Part shown: positions 17,855-25,919 of the stretch, piece after piece
Numbering within the stretch: the first letter of the stretch is position 1
Layout: each line of letters begins with the position of its first letter
Source of the DNA: Prorocentrum cordatum
Taxonomy: Eukaryota > Sar > Dinophyceae > Prorocentrales > Prorocentraceae
Length of the DNA: 34,685 nucleotides
Reading direction: 5' to 3'
Assembly: GCA_963575745.1 (NCBI GenBank)
Contig: CAUYUJ010009779.1
Span: 1,188,994 to 1,223,678 of the forward strand
The notes under the pieces: model-generated
What the model saw: only the letters and a program-made list of their open reading frames with translations
What the model was told of the DNA's origin: nothing
Database searches by the model: none
Made by a program: the position numbers and the translations under genes

Positions 17855-18124
17855 ATGTGCCTCAAAGGGCGAGACGGATCGCCCTCCTGTGCGCAACAGC
17901 TTGGAGCGGGTCTCCAACAGAGGGAGGAGATGTCTACACGGTGCCCAGAGGCAGAAGCCATGCTCAAGCCGAAATCCAAGACTGGGGTCGACCGCATAGT
18001 TGGAAGCACGGAGAGCTGCAACGATAGCAGGAGGCCACGGAGCAAGGACGCAGCAGCGATGATAAATCAGCAGCAAACTAACAACGAGGCAAGGAGACAC
18101 GATGGAGGATTGCAAAGACGATGA
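17855..18124 (+). other. Candidate coding stretch, 89 codons, unrecognised
   Basis: A plus-strand frame from ATG at 17855 to a stop at 18122-18124, with mixed hydrophilic residues, a basic patch near residues 41-45 and a Gln-rich INQQQ segment near the end. The minus strand is also open and hydrophobic here, so coding direction cannot be settled. It is unique DNA between a GGA tract and CA repeats. No family recognised. Confidence 0.15.
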
Positions 18125-18137
18125 CTCACTCTCACAT

Positions 18138-18282
18138 GCTCACACACACACACGCTCTTCTCCGACAACGACGCGGATTGAACGACATCGCGTGTTGCAC
18201 CTTCGCTCACGCCTGCTGGAAAAGCAATGGGTTCCCAGGTCGAGGCGCGGGAGAGAGAACACACACACACACACACACAACA
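18138..18282 (+). repeat. Two CA dinucleotide runs
   Basis: CACACACACACAC at about 18140-18153 and ACACACACACACACACACA at about 18260-18279, with TTCTCC-rich and mixed DNA between. Confidence 0.9.
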
Positions 18283-18379
18283 CTTTTTGTTTCCGCCGCA
18301 GCGCGGCAGAGACGATCCGCACGCGCGATTTGGTGGGCCGGGTTGGGGCACGCGCGAACCGTTCGGCTGCAAGAGTCAG

Positions 18380-18519
18380 GTATCGCCAGAAGTACCTTTG
18401 GCCCAAGGTGCCCCCAGCTGTTCGCTCCATCTTGGAGCCCCTGGGGCCATCTGGGCCGCAGTTTGGGCTACCCCGAGAATCCTGGGGGCACCTTGGCACA
18501 GGGGCACTTCTAGCAACAC
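18380..18519 (+). mobile_element. Family Z element, copy Z1
   Basis: This 140-bp fold-back has arms of about 38 bp. The left begins GTATCGCCAGAAGTACCTTT. The right, read inward, begins GTGTTGCTAGAAGTGCCCCT. Both continue into CCAAGGTGCCCCCAG. The left arm also matches Z2 at 6915. No target duplication found. Confidence 0.8.
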
Positions 18520-18559
18520 ACGAAAGAGAGGGGAGACACACACAGACATCAAACAAAAA

Positions 18560-18770
18560 ACACCGATGTGTACACTGGCAACGGAACCCACGGCGCGCTC
18601 AGGCCCCAGCCTGGCGGATGCCATGACAATGGACACTCCAACAATCCCATCATCGAATTAAAGATATGTTTGAGCTGTGGGAAACATGCTCTAAGCATGT
18701 GCTCAAACGGTGTTAAAGTGTGCAAAACAATTGAAATCTACTTGAAACATCTTGTAGACATCTGGGAATT
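18560..18770. other. No established gene; mixed-composition DNA
   Basis: The plus frame 18568-18795 contains ICLSCGKHALSMC, a Cys-rich patch that could look like a metal-binding motif. It ends inside element F2 and has no other support. GCTCTAAGCATGTGCTC is a small inverted motif near 18690. Confidence 0.3.
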
Positions 18771-18878
18771 CGGCGGTGGACAAGCCTCGCTTTAGTAAAC
18801 CTCCCTTTAGTGCAAACGGCCAGTTCACTCATCGACGTTTTCAGGGTAGGAGGTCTACCAACCCCCGAGAAATTATTC
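18770..18878 (+). mobile_element. Family F element, copy F2 (internally deleted)
   Basis: TCGGCGGTGGACAAGCCTC at the left, CTTTAGT twice, CATCGACGTTTTCAGGGTAG, ending CCAACCCCCGA. It lacks the central GACGCCCTCTCG region, giving 109 bp against about 175 bp for full copies. No target duplication seen. Confidence 0.8.
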
Positions 18879-18904
18879 GGCAGCACGCTTCCTCTCCATG
18901 AGCC

Positions 18905-19288
18905 AACCTCCACAACCCCCGCCTTGCTCGTCGTGCGAGGCTCTGGGGACCTACTAGCAAGCGGGTCCCCTCACCTGGGGTCCTGGCTACACCCGACACC
19001 AATCAATTTCCACAAATCCCCGCCATGCTCGTCGTGCGGGGCTCTGGGGCCCTACTACCAAGCGGGTCCCCTCACCTGGGGTCCTGGCTACACCCGACAC
19101 CAATCAATTTCCACAAACCCCCTCCATGCTCGTCGTGCGGGGCTCTGGGGCCCTGCTAGCAACCGGGTCCCCTCACCTGGGGTCCTGGCCGACACTAATC
19201 AGCCTCCACAGCCCCCGCCTTGCTCGTCCTGCGGGGCTCTGGGGCACCACTACCAACCGGGTCCCCTCACCTGGGGTCCTAGATATAC
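18905..19288 (+). repeat. Tandem array Q, about 102-bp unit, four copies
   Basis: TGCTCGTCGTGCG recurs at about 18924, 19026, 19127 and 19221. Each is followed by GGCTCTGGGG, GGGTCCCCTCACCTGGGGTCC and (in two) GGCTACACCCGACACCAATC. Units are highly similar to one another. Relic single units (CCTTGCTCGTCGTGCGGGGC) continue at about 19497, 19796 and 20566, showing that the array once extended further and was broken up by insertions. Confidence 0.9.
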
Positions 19289-19459
19289 TTGTCGGCGCGC
19301 AAAAGGGGGTGGAGGGAGGGGAGAGGGCTTCTTAGAAGGAGGCTGCTTCTTAGAAGGCGCTGGCCTTACATCTATAGATAAGGCCCGCGCCTTTTAAGAA
19401 GCGGGGGTGCTTCTAAGCAGGTCTCCCCCCTCCCCCCACCCCCCTCTGCGCGTGGCTGA
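19289..19459 (+). mobile_element. Family R hairpin element, copy R1
   Basis: This 171-bp element folds almost end to end: GAGGGCTTCTTAGAAGG, GCTTCTTAGAAGGCGC and GGCC on the left pair with their inverses on the right. It interrupts a Q unit: GGTCCTAGATATAC on its left and TACACCCGACACTAATC on its right are the two sides of the unit, with TATAC/TACAC as an imperfect duplication. R2 at 33651-33823 is a second copy. Confidence 0.88.
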
Positions 19460-19545
19460 TACACCCGACACTAATCAACCTCCACAGACCCCACGCCTTG
19501 CTCGTCGTGCGGGGCGCCATCCTGCCCCCCTTGTCGGAACTGCTC

Positions 19546-19765
19546 CTTCAGCTGGGGCCGACCGTCCTGGCATTCCTATAGTACTACCACGAAATGTTCT
19601 TAGTTCTAAGAACAAAAACAATGCTCTCAGAACAAATTCCCGATGTGTTACAACAAGACAGTCCCAGCCAGAACTGTTCTGAGAACATTTCCCGGAAACC
19701 GCAACAGGTTCTTGGAACATTGCTTGGTAGGGCTATAGACAAGCCAGGACGCTTCGCCACTGCCT
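19546..19765 (+). mobile_element. Family G element, copy G2, probable 9-bp TSD
   Basis: 220 bp flanked by GAACTGCTC (19537-19545) and GAACTGATC (19766-19774), eight of nine identical. Inverted ends share CGTCCTGGC, CTATAG, CTACCA and AATGTTC over about 50 bp. The palindrome GTTCTNAGAAC or near variants occurs about four times inside. It is inserted in a relic unit of array Q. Confidence 0.85.
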
Positions 19766-19828
19766 GAACTGATCAACCTCCACAAACCCCAGGCCTTGCT
19801 CGTCGTGCGGGGCGCCATCCTTTTTGGA

Positions 19829-19921
19829 GTAATGTTTGATTATGTTTGGAGAATTTTCTTGATTTGTTGGGGTATCTTGTATTTTTCGTCGAAAATCCTT
19901 CTATAGGGGGACAGGCCCGAC
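19829..19921 (-). mobile_element. Family B solo arm, B2
   Basis: Matches one half of B1 only: TGTTGGGGTATCTTGT, TTTTTCGTCGAAAATCC, GGGGGACAGGCCCGAC. The opposite arm is absent. It lies within the broken Q array. Confidence 0.8.
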
Positions 19922-20092
19922 TTGACACGAATCAACCTCCACAACCCCCAGGGAACCTGAGAAACTGGCCTGCGAAAATTGCTGGGGACGGGCCGCAGAG
20001 GCTGAGGCGGGCAAGGACCCAAGGGCACCCCTGAAAAAATCGTTTGTCCTTACTGACTATGCGCGCTGACTGTAATCAGCCTCCACAGACCC

Positions 20093-20549
20093 TTTGTGGG
20101 CCCCGGAAACGGCAGGGCCGTTTTTTCACCGTTTCCCAAAAAATTACCCTTGAAAATGGAAACGGTAAAAAAACGGCGACCGGAAACAACAAAAAGACGG
20201 CTCCAAGATCGGAACCGGAGCCGGAACCGGTCAAAAACCGGCGTCGGAACCGGCAGACAAACGGCGTCGGAACCGGCAACAAAAACGGCAAAACGGAACC
20301 GGTAACAAAAACGGCCCTGTCGTTTCCAGGGCCCACTAAGGTCGGGGGTGGACAAACCTCCGAATTACCCTGACACGTCGAGTAAGGAACTGGCCGTTTT
20401 TCGGTTCGCGAGAGGGCGTCGCGGCCGTCATTTCTGCGGGTCCAGGTCCGTCGGTTTCGGTCCCAGGGCGCTTTCACTGAGGGGAGGTCCACTAAAGGGA
20501 GGTTTGTCCACCGCCGACCACGACCCTGCCGTTTCCAGGGCCCACGAAG
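20093..20549 (-). mobile_element. Family E element, copy E3, split by F3, 9-bp TSD
   Basis: The outermost E ends are bracketed by CACAGACCC (20084-20092) and CGCAGACCC (20550-20558), eight of nine identical. A complete E body runs from about 20097 to 20335 in reverse orientation. F3 follows, then a second copy of the E terminus (GACCCTGCCGTTTCCAGGGC, from about 20522). So about 25 bp of the E end are present on both sides of F3. Confidence 0.82.
20342..20517 (-). mobile_element. Family F element, copy F3, nested at the end of E3
   Basis: Reverse-oriented 176-bp copy: TCGGGGGTGGACAAACCTCC at the left, CGAGAGGGCGTCGCGGCCGT inside, GGTTTGTCCACCGCCGA at the right. It is nearly identical in organisation to F1. 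No short target duplication, but duplicated E-terminal DNA on both sides. Confidence 0.88.
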
Positions 20550-20710
20550 CGCAGACCCCCAGGCCTTGCTCGTCGCGCGGGGCGCCATCCTGCCCCCCTT
20601 GTCGGAGCTGCTCCGCCGCCGCGCCGTGCTGCGCCGGCGGCCCGCCCTGCTCCGCCGCTCCTCCTGCGGGGGGGGGGGGCCCGCCGCCACGGAGCGCGGC
20701 ACCGCTCCTC

Positions 20711-20983
20711 GCAGGGGGCCCCTGGGGCACACAGGCAGGTAGACACAGATGTTCCCTCCTCCTCCTCCTCCTCCTCCTCCTGCTCTCCTCCTCCTCCACC
20801 TCCTCCTCCTCCTCCTCCTCCTCTTTCTCCTCCCCCCCCTCCCTCCCTCCTCCTCCTCTTCCCGTATGCTATGGGTTTTCGTCTTTCCCCCCCCCCCCAC
20901 CCACTTCCCACATGTTCCCCGAATTATTCTCCCGGGAGCCGACGAGGAACTGTGTGTGTCCGTGCGTGTTTTTCCCCCTCCTG
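20711..20983 (+). mobile_element. Family I element, copy I2, expanded by a TCC tract
   Basis: The left end (CCCCTGGGGCACACAGGCAG) and right half (ATGCTATGGGTTTTCGTCTT, CCCACATGTTCCCCGAATTA, GTGTGTGTCCGTGCGTG, TTTTCCCCCTCCTG) match family I. The middle of the left arm is replaced by a TCC/TTC tract of about 110 bp (20757-20865), lengthening the element to about 273 bp. Confidence 0.75.
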
Positions 20984-20991
20984 GCTTGTCC

Positions 20992-21206
20992 TGCTCACCC
21001 TCCCCGTCAGACGGCAGGTGCGTGCGGCGTCGGCGCGCGCCAGGGCCTCCTCCACCGCATGGCTCGTGCCACCCGAACCGATCGCGGCCCCGCGTTGAAC
21101 TCCATCGGATCCGGTGGCGTCGGCTTTGTGCCTCGGCGCTTCAGCGCTGCAGAGCTCAACCTGGAACGCCCTCGCCGGCGTCACCAGTGCGCCAACGCCG
21201 CATGAG
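20992..21206 (-). other. Exon-like stretch, minus strand, unrecognised
   Basis: The minus-strand frame gives about 70 varied residues (VGALVTPARAFQVELCSAEA, then RHKADATGSDGVQRG, then SHAVEEALARADAARTC) between I2 and a CGCCGC tract. Third positions favour G/C. No recognised domain. It could be part of an exon or a relic. Confidence 0.2.
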
Positions 21207-21366
21207 CCCATCGCACTCCTGCTCATCCGCCGCCGCCGCCGCCGCCTCCTCCTCTCTCCACCGAGGGACTCGGGAGGAGAGGGGTACGCCCCGTCGTCCG
21301 AGGGGTGACTCCCGTTCGAGTGCTGCATGGCAGTGTGGCTTAGAAGCGTCAGCTCCCAGGCCACTT

Positions 21367-21490
21367 GCCATCGCTCGGACGCCCATTTCGCGTGCATGTT
21401 GCGGTACTGTGCGTGTTTTTTGTGCTCGATGGTCCAGGATGGTCCTCGATGGTTCTCGCCGAGAAAAAATGCACACGTCCGAGCGATGCC
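21367..21490 (+). mobile_element. Family C element, copy C4
   Basis: GCCATCGCTCGGACGCCC at the left, CACGTCCGAGCGATGCC at the right, with CTCGATGGTTCTCGCCGAG inside. CTTG precedes the left arm and CAAG follows the right, so the inverted end may extend four bases further. It lies within the longest open frame of the window (21327-22445). Confidence 0.88.
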
Positions 21491-21871
21491 AAGGCGAGGT
21501 GGCGGTGCCTCACCTTCAGCTATGCCTCGGCATCTCGGGACTCGCCCAGGGGATCCCAAAGGGCCCTCTCCGACGTACAGATCCCCTGCCTGCGCGCATG
21601 ACGCCATGAGGGCACGTTGGGAGATCCTAATCCGCTGTGACACCCGTCGTCGCAGTGAGAAGATGTGGGTGGCAAGGAAAGCGTGTGGGAGAGAGAAGCT
21701 CGACGCGAGGGAAGCTGAGAACGGGTCCCGGACCCCCTGGAGCCCTAGGGACCAATTTGCATCGCAAGTGGATTTTCACGGTCCAGGGCCCAGAGGCGGT
21801 CCAGGGAGCACACAAACTGCGCGACGCCGTTTGCTCTATGCAGGGGGGAGGGCACAGACCGAGGAGAGGCG

Positions 21872-21964
21872 ACATCGAGCTGATACTGGCGATGCATCGC
21901 CGATAGATCGGGGGCCTATGATCGTCGATCTATCAGCCACGTATCGCCGATTCCAGCTCGATGT
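21872..21964. mobile_element. Fold-back M (GGCGATGCATCGCC family)
   Basis: A 93-bp inverted repeat. ACATCGAGCTGATACTGGCG on the left pairs with CGCCGATTCCAGCTCGATGT on the right. Inside, GATAGATCG pairs with CGATCTATC. Its GCGATGCATCGCCGAT core is shared with family L. Confidence 0.8.
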
Positions 21965-22032
21965 TTCTTTCCCTTGGGCCGATCTCCCCTTGATATTGCT
22001 CCGTGGCTTTCGCTTCATATTACCAGCCTGGA

Positions 22033-22160
22033 ACCTATCCCTAAGCTGGGCATCGCCTCATCACAATGCCAATCTTAGGGATTCCCTTAGTTTTTCAGTG
22101 CGCATCCCTAAGTTTGTCATCGCCTTTTGGCGTGTCAATCTTGGGGATGGGGATAAGTTC
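22033..22160. repeat. Tandem pair of small fold-backs
   Basis: ATCCCTAAGCTGGGCATCGC to AATCTTAGGGATTCCCTTAG (22033-22090) is followed by ATCCCTAAGTTTGTCATCGC to AATCTTGGGGATGGGGATAAG (22103-22160). Each copy is itself palindromic at its ends (ATCCCTAAG with CTTAGGGAT). Confidence 0.7.
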
Positions 22161-22311
22161 GAGGCTGGTGATCATAGCTCGATTCTCTGGCGGCCGTTCG
22201 GGACGATCTGGGCACCCCTAGCGGGCACGCCGCCGAGAGCCGACGAAGCGTCTGGAAAGGCTGGGCAGATTTTTTCCACAACCGCTGCCATAGATAAAGA
22301 CGGGGGAGAAG

Positions 22312-22468
22312 CAAGGGCTCCTAACTTCGCGCTTCGCGCTCCGCGAAGCGCGAATAACTTGGCGCTCTCGCGCCGCCCCCCCACAGGGAAAAGAGGAAGA
22401 CGAGGAGGAGGGGGAGAAGGAACGAGGACCGCGAAACGCGAATAACTTCGCAACCTCGTGGGAGCCCT
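22312..22468 (+). mobile_element. Family D element, copy D4, with 7-bp TSD
   Basis: 157 bp flanked by exact 7-bp repeats GGAGAAG (22305-22311 and 22469-22475). Ends are AGGGCTCCTAACTTCGCGC and GTGGGAGCCCT. One GCGCGAA unit is lost relative to D1 on each side. The 7-bp length agrees with D1. Confidence 0.93.
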
Positions 22469-22489
22469 GGAGAAGGGAGGATGGAGAGG

Positions 22490-22618
22490 TCCTCCTCCTC
22501 CTCCTTCTCCTCCTCCTCGTTCTCCTCCACCTCCACCTGCTCCATCTCCTCCTCCTCCTCCTCTTCCTCCTCCTCCTCCTGCTCCTCCTCCTCCTCCTCC
22601 TCCTCCTCCCTCTCCTAC
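22490..22618. repeat. TCC microsatellite tract
   Basis: TCC triplets with TTC, ACC and TGC interruptions, about 125 bp. It gives poly-Pro, poly-Ser, poly-Glu and poly-Arg artefact frames. Confidence 0.95.
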
Positions 22619-22986
22619 CTACAGTGGTGGTGGTGGTGGGGGAAAATTTGTCCATCAGACTACCTCGAACCTCGGTCGAGTCCAGGTCGCTGTCCCCCCC
22701 GCCCGAGTCGACCCTGAGGAGGGGTAGGATCGGTGCCCGTGTAGTCCCGGTCAGGCTCGCAAGGGGCCGCCTGCGCCGTTCGCCGGGCACCCGGCCAGCC
22801 CTCGCTTTGGACCCAAGGCCGCTGATTACACGGGGCGAGTCCGCGCCGCGAGGTCGTCGGCGTCGTCGTCTGTGCCGCCGTCGCCCTGCGGCAGCTTCGC
22901 GTCGCGATGACGTCGGCGCGGGCCTCTGACACCACGCACGCCTCCTGCGCCCTTGGACGACCTCGGCTCTGCAGAAGTGCGGGACG

Positions 22987-23068
22987 GGGAAATGACCACA
23001 CCCACTGCTTCTTGTTTGCGCCGCCTTCCAGCCGGCCGAAAAAGAAGCAGTGGTTGTGGTCATTTCCC
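22987..23068 (+). mobile_element. Family U fold-back, copy U1
   Basis: This 82-bp hairpin has arms of about 27 bp: GGGAAATGACCACACCCACT on the left and its near-inverse AGTGGTTGTGGTCATTTCCC on the right. The loop contains GCCGCCTTCCAGCCGG. Confidence 0.92.
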
Positions 23069-23084
23069 TGGTGCCAAGCTTAAC

Positions 23085-23164
23085 GAAAATGACCACAACC
23101 ACTGCTGTGTTTCTGCTGGCTAGGAGGCGGCAACCAAAGAAAAGCAGTGGCTGTGGTCGTTTTC
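23085..23164 (-). mobile_element. Family U fold-back, copy U2 (inverted relative to U1)
   Basis: This 80-bp hairpin has the same arms, GAAAATGACCACAACCACTG and CAGTGGCTGTGGTCGTTTTC. Its loop, GCTGGCTAGGAGGCGGC, is the reverse complement of the U1 loop, so the two copies face each other. A further partial arm (CCACTGCCTGTGGTCACC) lies at about 23212-23229. Confidence 0.92.
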
Positions 23165-23404
23165 ACGCCCCGTAAGAAGCGCGGATCGGCCATCTCGGCC
23201 GAGACTGCAGGCCACTGCCTGTGGTCACCCTTGAGCGCCCGCGCCGGGCTCGCGGCCACGGGCCGGGCTCGCGGCCGCGCCGGCGCGGCGCAGAGCCGCC
23301 GCGGTTGACGCGCGCCCCGCTCCTGCACCATGGGGTGCTCGAACCTGCTCATCCTGTCCTTGCAGTGCGCGCACTTCCTCGGGGCCCGGCGGCGAGCGGT
23401 GAAC

Positions 23405-23482
23405 TCCTCCCCTTCTCCTCCACCTCCTCCACCTCCTCCTCCTCCTCCACCACCTTCTCCTCCTCTTCTCCTCCACCTCCTC
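23405..23482. repeat. TCC/ACC microsatellite tract
   Basis: CTCCTCCACC units, about 75 bp. Confidence 0.92.
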
Positions 23483-23628
23483 CGCCTCCACCAAGGGCTC
23501 GCCTTTCGAGGCGAGGCGGCAGACCCTGCACGGGAGAGCACCTCCCTCGCGTTCGGAAGCCAAAGCGAGGCACGGCGCCCAGGCCAGGCACGGGGAGACC
23601 AAAAGGTATACCGATACCGCCACTTCAC

Positions 23629-23733
23629 AGGCCTCTCCCGGGGTGCGCTCTGACCAGAATTTCGAGGCGAATCCAATGGTGGCGACGAGAACCTCCCAGG
23701 AGAGCGAAAAAAGGGAAAACGGGTGAAGGGTAG
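23629..23733 (+). repeat. Repeat Y, copy Y1, upstream of I3
   Basis: Aligns with Y2 (32716-32830): CCTCTCCCGGGGTGCG, TCTGACCAGAATTTCGAGGC, GGTGGCGACGAGAACCTCCC, GGGAAAACGGGTGAAGGG. The minus strand gives similar peptides in both copies (SERTPGEAC and SERTPWERS). This might hint at an old coding segment, but two copies in repeat context are weak evidence. Confidence 0.65.
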
Positions 23734-23748
23734 AGGTATGGGTACGTT

Positions 23749-23913
23749 TGAAGGGACCCCAGGACACACAAATAAATACATACAAATAAAATGATTCCCC
23801 ATATTTTCCTATATTTTGGGTTTTTGTTTGTCTTCCCCCCCACTTCCGATATTTTTCCATATTCTCTGGGGAATCGACGATTCATTGTGTCTGTGTGTTT
23901 TTTCCCCTCCTGA
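23749..23913 (+). mobile_element. Family I element, copy I3
   Basis: 165 bp, TGAAGGGACCCCAGGACACA to GTGTCTGTGTGTTTTTTCCC and CTCCTGA. GATTCCCCATATTTTCC near the left pairs with CATATTCTCTGGGGAATC on the right. Preceded by Y1. No clear target duplication. Confidence 0.88.
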
Positions 23914-23929
23914 AGGTTTTCCTCCTCTG

Positions 23930-24290
23930 AAAGCACGGCACGGGGACGCATCCGCACTCTCGAGGCAGAGGCTGGCACGGCAGGGCGCGCGGGCACGGCA
24001 AGGCAGGCGCTTCCCCTCTCTGCCGGCCAGGCCGCGTATCGCGGCACGCTATGCGGCACGCGGGCACGGCACGCCACGGCACGGCAGCTGCCCCCCGCAC
24101 ACTCCGGGAGCCGAGCGCGGCAACGGCACGGCAGCGTCATCGCACGCTCGAAGCCAGGCACGGCGCAGCACGGCGCGCGGGCACGGCACGGCACCACCGT
24201 CGCAGCCCCTCGAGAACAGGAGCGCGGCACCAGCAGCTCGCACGGCTCGCATCGTTTCCCGAGCGGTACGGCCAGACAGCGCCAACCACG
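23930..24290 (+). repeat. GGCAC/GCACGGCA degenerate minisatellite
   Basis: Overlapping GCACGGCACG, CGCGGGCACGGCA and similar units fill about 300 bp. They resume after the GGA tract at 24590-24715, suggesting that the GGA tract expanded inside them. Frames are Ala/Arg/His/Cys-rich artefacts. Confidence 0.8.
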
Positions 24291-24295
24291 ACGCA

Positions 24296-24570
24296 CATTG
24301 AGGAGGAGGAGGAGGAGGAGGAGGAGGAGGAGACGGAGGAGGAGGAGATGGAGAAGGAGGAGGAGGAGGAGGAGGGGGAGGAGGAGGGGGAGGAGGAGGG
24401 GTGAGAGGGAGGAAGGGAGGAGGGAGGGGGAGGAGGGGGAGGAGGAGGGGTGGAGGGGGAGGGGAGGGGGAGGAGGAGGGGGGGGGAGGGGGAGGAGGAG
24501 GAGGAGGAGGAGGAGGAGGAGGAGGAGGAGGAGGAGGAGGAGGAGGAGGAGGAGGAGGAGGAGGAGGTCT
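24296..24570 (+). repeat. GGA microsatellite, longest in the window
   Basis: About 270 bp of GGA with GGGGA and AAG interruptions. It gives long poly-Glu, poly-Arg, poly-Gly, poly-Pro and poly-Leu frames in five or six phases, including a 333-codon minus frame, all rejected. Confidence 0.97.
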
Positions 24571-24770
24571 ACAAGATTTCTCTGCAAGACACCGCTCGGC
24601 ACGCGGTGCGGACCGCGGTGCGGCACAGCTCTCCGACCGCGCGAGCCCGCGGGCCACGGCGCGGCTCGCGGAGACGCGCGCGGCCCGCGGCCACGGCAAC
24701 GGCACGGCGGGCTGCCGGCGACTCCTCCGCGTCCTGGGCTTCAGAAGCGCCTCCCTCACCAGAGTTTGGA

Positions 24771-24964
24771 GGCCCAGAAATTGGCACCAACACCATCACA
24801 GGAAGTTGCCTCCACATGGGGGAGATGGTCCTAGAGTTCGGTGTTGGTGGCAATAGTTCGGTCACCTTGGAAGCCAGAGTATTACCACCATCACCGAGAT
24901 CGGGATCCTCTTCCCTCGGTGGAGGCACACCGCCGATCTTGGTGTTGGTGTCAACCTCTAGGCC
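24771..24964 (-). mobile_element. Family P element, copy P2
   Basis: 194 bp, reverse-oriented relative to P1. Left GGCCCAGAAATTGGCACCAA, right TTGGTGTTGGTGTCAACCTC then TAGGCC. An additional internal pair, GGTGTTGGTGG and GGCACCAACACC, repeats the TIR motif. Confidence 0.82.
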
Positions 24965-25004
24965 TGCGAAGAATGCCGCGGATTTGGGCGCTGGGCTCGA
25001 GTGA

Positions 25005-25735
25005 GACGACGATGCCAGGACGAGGAATCCATCCGGGCGAGGGGAACTGGAGCTCTCCGATCCGGCGGCTCCGGAGCATGTCTCAGGCGCCAAAGCCTTC
25101 TCGGACCGATCTGCAAAACTCTGGAACGGGTTGACGAGGGATACATCAGGGCGAGGGGAACTCGAGAACCTCTCAGATCTGGCGGCTCCGGAGCATGTCT
25201 CGGGCGCCGCAGCCTTCTCGGAGCGTTCGGCAAAGCTCTGGAACGGGTCGACGAGGAATAGATCAGGGCGAGGGGAACTCGAGAAGCTCTCCGATCCGGC
25301 GGCTCAGGAGCATGTCTCGGGTGCCGCAGCCTTCTCAGAGCGATCTGCAAAGATCTGGCACGGGTTGACGAGGGATACATCCGGCCGGGAGTCGGGAGCG
25401 GCCAAGAGGGGGGTGTCCAAGAGGGGGGGGGTGCAAATCATGACCGGCGGCATGTGCGCGGCTCAGCGGGGGGGCCAGGGACGTGATGAAATAAGAAGAG
25501 GTGCCATGAAATCTGAGGAATTATCAGACCCCCCGCCATGATATCCCCCCCCCTCTTTTCCACCCCCGAGGGAGGAACTCGAGAAGCTCTCCGATCCGGC
25601 GGCTCCGGAGCATGCCTCGGGCGCCGCAGCCTTCTCGGAGCCATCTGCAGAGCTCTGGCACGGGTGCCTCCCCGTGGGCGCCGCAGCCTTCGCGGAACGT
25701 TTTGCACAGCTCTGGAACGGGTCCCCCCCCGCTGC
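25005..25735 (+). repeat. Tandem array O, about 115-bp unit, split by N1
   Basis: GGGCGAGGGGAACT recurs at 25035, 25149 and 25266, and its remnant flanks N1. Each unit contains GATCCGGCGGCTCCGGAGCA, GCCGCAGCCTTCTCGGAGC and CTCTGGAACGGGT. After N1 the array resumes at 25570 and ends in two shortened units. Frames show matching peptide repeats on both strands; a period not divisible by three makes coding unlikely. Confidence 0.9.
25392..25569 (+). mobile_element. Family N element, copy N1, with 5-bp TSD
   Basis: 178 bp flanked by GGGAG (25387-25391 and 25570-25574). Ends TCGGGAGCGGCCAAGAGGGG and the inverse of CCCCCGA with its TTTTCC-rich margin. Internal ATCATGACCGGCGGCATGTG on the left pairs loosely with CCGCCATGATATC on the right. 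About 90% similar to N2 by eye. It is inserted exactly at the start of a unit of array O. Confidence 0.9.
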
Positions 25736-25741
25736 GGGCAA

Positions 25742-25827
25742 TACTTTTGTCCAGATCCACTGCAGTATGGAGCTTCGGGCTCCCTTCCCAAGAAACCCGA
25801 GGCGCACTGGATATGGATAAATTTGCC
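25742..25827 (+). mobile_element. Family AA fold-back, copy AA1
   Basis: TTTTGTCCAGATCCACTGC on the left and GCGCACTGGATATGGATAAA on the right are imperfectly inverted arms of an 86-bp element. Confidence 0.65.
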
Positions 25828-25844
25828 CCCTAAAGGCTCGATTT

Positions 25845-25919
25845 TTATCCATATCCAGTGCGCCTCGGCCTTGTGGCGCCGCTTCCAAAAGTCCAAGAGG
25901 CACTGGATATGGACATGAA
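25845..25919 (-). mobile_element. Family AA fold-back, copy AA2
   Basis: TTTATCCATATCCAGTGCGC on the left and AGGCACTGGATATGGACATG on the right. The inner arms of AA1 and AA2 make a perfect 22-bp inverted repeat (25800-25822 against 25848-25870), so the two lie head to head like U1/U2. Confidence 0.7.

Noticed and set aside
18568-18795. Cys-rich peptide ICLSCGKHALSMC considered as a zinc finger
   Set aside because: Short, AT-rich, ending inside F2, with no second finger and no conserved spacing.
21327-22445. Longest open frame, 372 codons, plus strand
   Set aside because: It runs through element C4, fold-back M, the ATCCCTAAG tandem pair and element D4. No single protein would be made of four unrelated repeat families, and no domain is visible.
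24296-24570. Poly-Glu frame considered as an acidic protein segment
   Set aside because: The tract is pure GGA with equal openness in other phases. Flanking DNA is GGCAC repeat, not codon-biased sequence.
23625-24626. 333-codon minus-strand frame with poly-Leu/poly-Pro
   Set aside because: It is a reading of the 270-bp GGA tract plus the GGCAC minisatellite and part of I3.
25005-25735. Regular repeats with spacers, considered as a CRISPR array
   Set aside because: The whole 115-bp unit is repeated, so there are no unique spacers, and no cas-like gene exists nearby. The context is eukaryotic repeat DNA.
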